This document shows positions 3,966-6,331 of a stretch of DNA of 6,331 nucleotides, in pieces. The position numbers and the translations under genes were made by a program. Source of the stretch: Thiomicrorhabdus sp. (GTDB lineage Bacteria; Pseudomonadota; Gammaproteobacteria; Thiomicrospirales; Thiomicrospiraceae); NCBI GenBank assembly GCA_015488565.1, contig WFNQ01000186.1:1-6331 (forward strand), read 5' to 3'. The notes under the pieces are model-generated. The model did no database searches and was not told where the DNA came from. It worked only from the letters and a program-made list of their open reading frames with translations. Within the stretch, counting starts at the first letter, position 1; each line of letters starts with the position of its first letter.

Positions 3966-6331
3966 TTAATCATCATCGGATAACGCCAATAAGTCTGCAT
4001 TACCGCCCACCGCCGACAGATTGTTGGTGACGGTTTTTTCGATGAGAAATTGTCTTAAGTAACCTGGGCCTCCAGCTTTAGGGCCGGTGCCAGATAACCC
4101 CATGCCGCCAAAGGGTTGTACGCCAACCACCGCGCCAATCATGTTTCGGTTGATGTAACAGTTACCTGCTTGAATGCGAGAGGTCACATATTTTACGGTC
4201 TCATCAATGCGTGAATGTATGCCAGCGGTCAATCCATAGCCAGTGTTATTGATGGCATTAATTACTTGATCCAGCTCCTTGCCCTTGAATCGTATGACGT
4301 GTAAAAAGGGGCCAAATATCTCTTGTTTCAACACCTCAATATCGCTAATTTCAACCGCTTGTGGCGCAAAATAATGGCCATTAATGTTAGGTTCGGTTAA
4401 TGATTTGATGGGGGTGGCGACTTGCTCCATTTGGGCTTTATGGCTCTGTAACACGTTCAAAGCCTTTTCATTGATGACCGGGCCAACATCGGTTGAAAAC
4501 AGTTGTGGATTCCCAATGCTTAATTGATCCATTGCCCCTTTCAACATCTGAATCACTTTATCTGCCACGTCGTCTTGAATAAACAGGACGCGTAGTGCAG
4601 AACAGCGTTGGCCTGCGCTTAAAAAAGCGGAGTTAATCACGTCTTTAACCAACTGTTCTGGTAGGCAGGATGAATCGGCAATCATGCAGTTTTGTCCGCC
4701 GGTTTCGGCAATTAAGGTGGCAATCGAGGCGTTTTTTCGACTGGCTAAATGGAGGTTAATGGTTTGTGCCGTTTGGGTCGAGCCAGTAAAGACCACACCC
4801 GTGACAGCGTTACTTTGACACAGTTGATTTCCAATTTGGCTACCAGACCCCAATACCAATTGAAACACCTTTTTTGGAATGCCTGATTGGTGTATTAATT
4901 GGGCGGTAAAGTGTGCGATTAAACTGGTGGATTCGGCCGGTTTTGCAATCACACAATTGCCCGTGACCAAAGCGGCCACAATTTGACCCACATAAATCGC
5001 TAAGGGAAAGTTCCATGGACTGATGCAGACGAACAGCCCTTTGCCTTGATGGTATAAATAATTACTCTCCCCTGTGGGGCCGGGCATCTTTTCACCCTTG
5101 GCACACAGTTCAATGGCTTGGTGGGCGTAATAACGGCAGAAATCCACGGCTTCACGTAACTCAGCAATGCAGTCGTTTAAGGTTTTTCCTGCTTCGCTTT
5201 GTAATAAATAAATTAGGGTATGGCTGTTTTGCTCTAGTAAATCCGCTAACTGCCATAAATATTCCGACTTAACGGAAACGGCTTGATCGCGCCATTGTGG
5301 GAACGCGGCTTGCGCGTTTTGCACGGCGAGGTCAATTTCAGTAGCGTGTGCGCGGCGGTAGGTTCCCACCGTTTTATCCAAGTTGGCGGGCGAACGTACT
5401 TCAATTAAGGGGGTCGGTTCCATTTCAAGCGTGTCGGCGTTTGGAATCAAGCTGGTGGCATGATGCGTTAGGGTCGACTCTGCTTTGACTTGATTGAGTA
5501 AGGCATCTAATGTGTGCATGTCCGCTAAATTAAAACCGGCTGAATTGACCCGACTGTCACCGTAAATATCTTTGGGTAAAGGCAGTTTTGGGTGTTTATG
5601 AGCGAAATGTTTGTGGGCTTTTTCAATCGGGTCTTGAGTAATTTCATCAATGTCTAAGGTTAAATCGGTCAGGCGATTTACAAAAGAGGTGTTGGCGCCA
5701 TTTTCAAGTAACCGTCGAACCAAATAGGGCAGTAAGTCTTCATGTGAACCGACCGGTGCATAGATACGACAAGGTCTGTTCAGCCCTTCTTTACTGATCG
5801 ATTGAGCGTGCAGTGCTTGACCCATGCCATGCAATCGTTGGAATTCATACCCCCCCTGTTCACCAGCCAGAACTTTAATGGAGGCGACCGTGTTGGCATT
5901 GTGCGTGGCAAACTGAGGGTAGAAGCGAGTGCGGTTGTTTAATAAAAAACGAGCACATGCCTGATATGATAAATCGGTATTCGCTTTACGACTGAATACC
6001 GGATAGTGCTCTAAGCCTTGCTCTTGAGCACGTTTGATTTCGGTGTCCCAGTAAGCGCCTTTGACCAAGCGAATTGGGATGACTCTTTGATGCTGGTCAA
6101 ATTGACCAGCCAACCATTCCAATACTTTGAATGCACGTTTTTGATAGGCCTGAACCACTAAGCCAAAACCTTGATAGTCGGTTAACTGAGCATACACGGC
6201 TTCAAATACCGTTAAAGAGATTTCCAGTCGATCCGCTTCTTCGGCATCAATGGTGAGTGCCACATTGAATTTTTTTGCATGCTTCGCAATGGTCAATACT
6301 CTAGGGACTAATTCATTGATAACACGCTCTA
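3966..6331 (-). CDS. putA: Bifunctional proline dehydrogenase / P5C dehydrogenase PutA (C-terminal part)
   Basis: About 788 residues are visible. The frame is open through the right edge, so the start lies outside; the TTG at 6296 is internal. Residue numbers here count from that codon. The FAD-dependent proline dehydrogenase barrel begins with DAEEADR (17-23) and continues with RLVKGAYWD (76-84; K79), FATHNANT (129-136), and YAPVGSHEDLLPYLVRRLLE at 179-198, including the proline-binding R194, R195 and E198. The NAD-dependent aldehyde dehydrogenase domain has SPWNFP (N429), AKPAE (K452), FTGST (503-507), ETGGQN (E531), the catalytic cysteine C565 in SAGQRCS, EIFGPF (E659) and QPFGGMGLSGTGPKAGG (727-743). 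It converts proline through P5C to glutamate. It ends TNNLSAVGGNADLLALSDDD soon after the aldehyde dehydrogenase domain, as in short type A PutA proteins, without the long C-terminal extension of E. coli PutA. Whether an N-terminal DNA-binding domain exists cannot be seen. Confidence 0.96.
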   Translation of the reverse strand, partial: ERVINELVPRVLTIAKHAKKFNVALTIDAEEADRLEISLTVFEAVYAQLTDYQGFGLVVQAYQKRAFKVLEWLAGQFDQHQRVIPIRLVKGAYWDTEIKRAQEQGLEHYPVFSRKANTDLSYQACARFLLNNRTRFYPQFATHNANTVASIKVLAGEQGGYEFQRLHGMGQALHAQSISKEGLNRPCRIYAPVGSHEDLLPYLVRRLLENGANTSFVNRLTDLTLDIDEITQDPIEKAHKHFAHKHPKLPLPKDIYGDSRVNSAGFNLADMHTLDALLNQVKAESTLTHHATSLIPNADTLEMEPTPLIEVRSPANLDKTVGTYRRAHATEIDLAVQNAQAAFPQWRDQAVSVKSEYLWQLADLLEQNSHTLIYLLQSEAGKTLNDCIAELREAVDFCRYYAHQAIELCAKGEKMPGPTGESNYLYHQGKGLFVCISPWNFPLAIYVGQIVAALVTGNCVIAKPAESTSLIAHFTAQLIHQSGIPKKVFQLVLGSGSQIGNQLCQSNAVTGVVFTGSTQTAQTINLHLASRKNASIATLIAETGGQNCMIADSSCLPEQLVKDVINSAFLSAGQRCSALRVLFIQDDVADKVIQMLKGAMDQLSIGNPQLFSTDVGPVINEKALNVLQSHKAQMEQVATPIKSLTEPNINGHYFAPQAVEISDIEVLKQEIFGPFLHVIRFKGKELDQVINAINNTGYGLTAGIHSRIDETVKYVTSRIQAGNCYINRNMIGAVVGVQPFGGMGLSGTGPKAGGPGYLRQFLIEKTVTNNLSAVGGNADLLALSDDD

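Overview
The window looks like chromosomal DNA of a gammaproteobacterium with moderate GC content. The D-lactate dehydrogenase and malic enzyme read very much like their Escherichia coli counterparts, and there is a TRAP transporter receptor, a family common in marine and other aquatic bacteria. I cannot name a genus. All five genes are housekeeping or nutrient-related. I see no phage, transposase, CRISPR, tRNA, rRNA or defence gene.

Left part, plus strand (1-1301): the end of a TRAP-type solute-binding protein gene (dctP-like, N-terminus outside the window) is followed after 21 bases by ldhA, a fermentative D-lactate dehydrogenase. The two are probably co-transcribed. The receptor resembles the 2-oxoacid/lactate-binding branch of its family, so the pair may handle uptake and interconversion of pyruvate-like acids and lactate.

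Right part, minus strand (6331-1329, read leftwards): putA (bifunctional proline dehydrogenase/P5C dehydrogenase, N-terminus outside the window), a 275-base spacer, a short malic enzyme without the phosphotransacetylase-like domain, a 58-base gap with a small hairpin, and a ChaN-type haem-binding lipoprotein. chaN converges on ldhA with only 27 bases between the stop codons.

Metabolic reading (inference): PutA converts proline to glutamate, which enters the TCA cycle as 2-oxoglutarate. Malic enzyme converts malate to pyruvate, and LdhA reduces pyruvate to D-lactate. The window is therefore biased toward the pyruvate node.

The unusual material is non-coding or low-complexity. There are three similar polypurine tracts: an 11-G run between ldhA and chaN, an 8-G run inside chaN just after the lipoprotein cysteine, and a 6-G run in the putA-malic enzyme spacer. 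That spacer also holds a pair of inverted REP-like palindromes, one of which may act as the putA terminator. The chaN tract could make the lipoprotein phase-variable. I found no convincing new multi-gene system.
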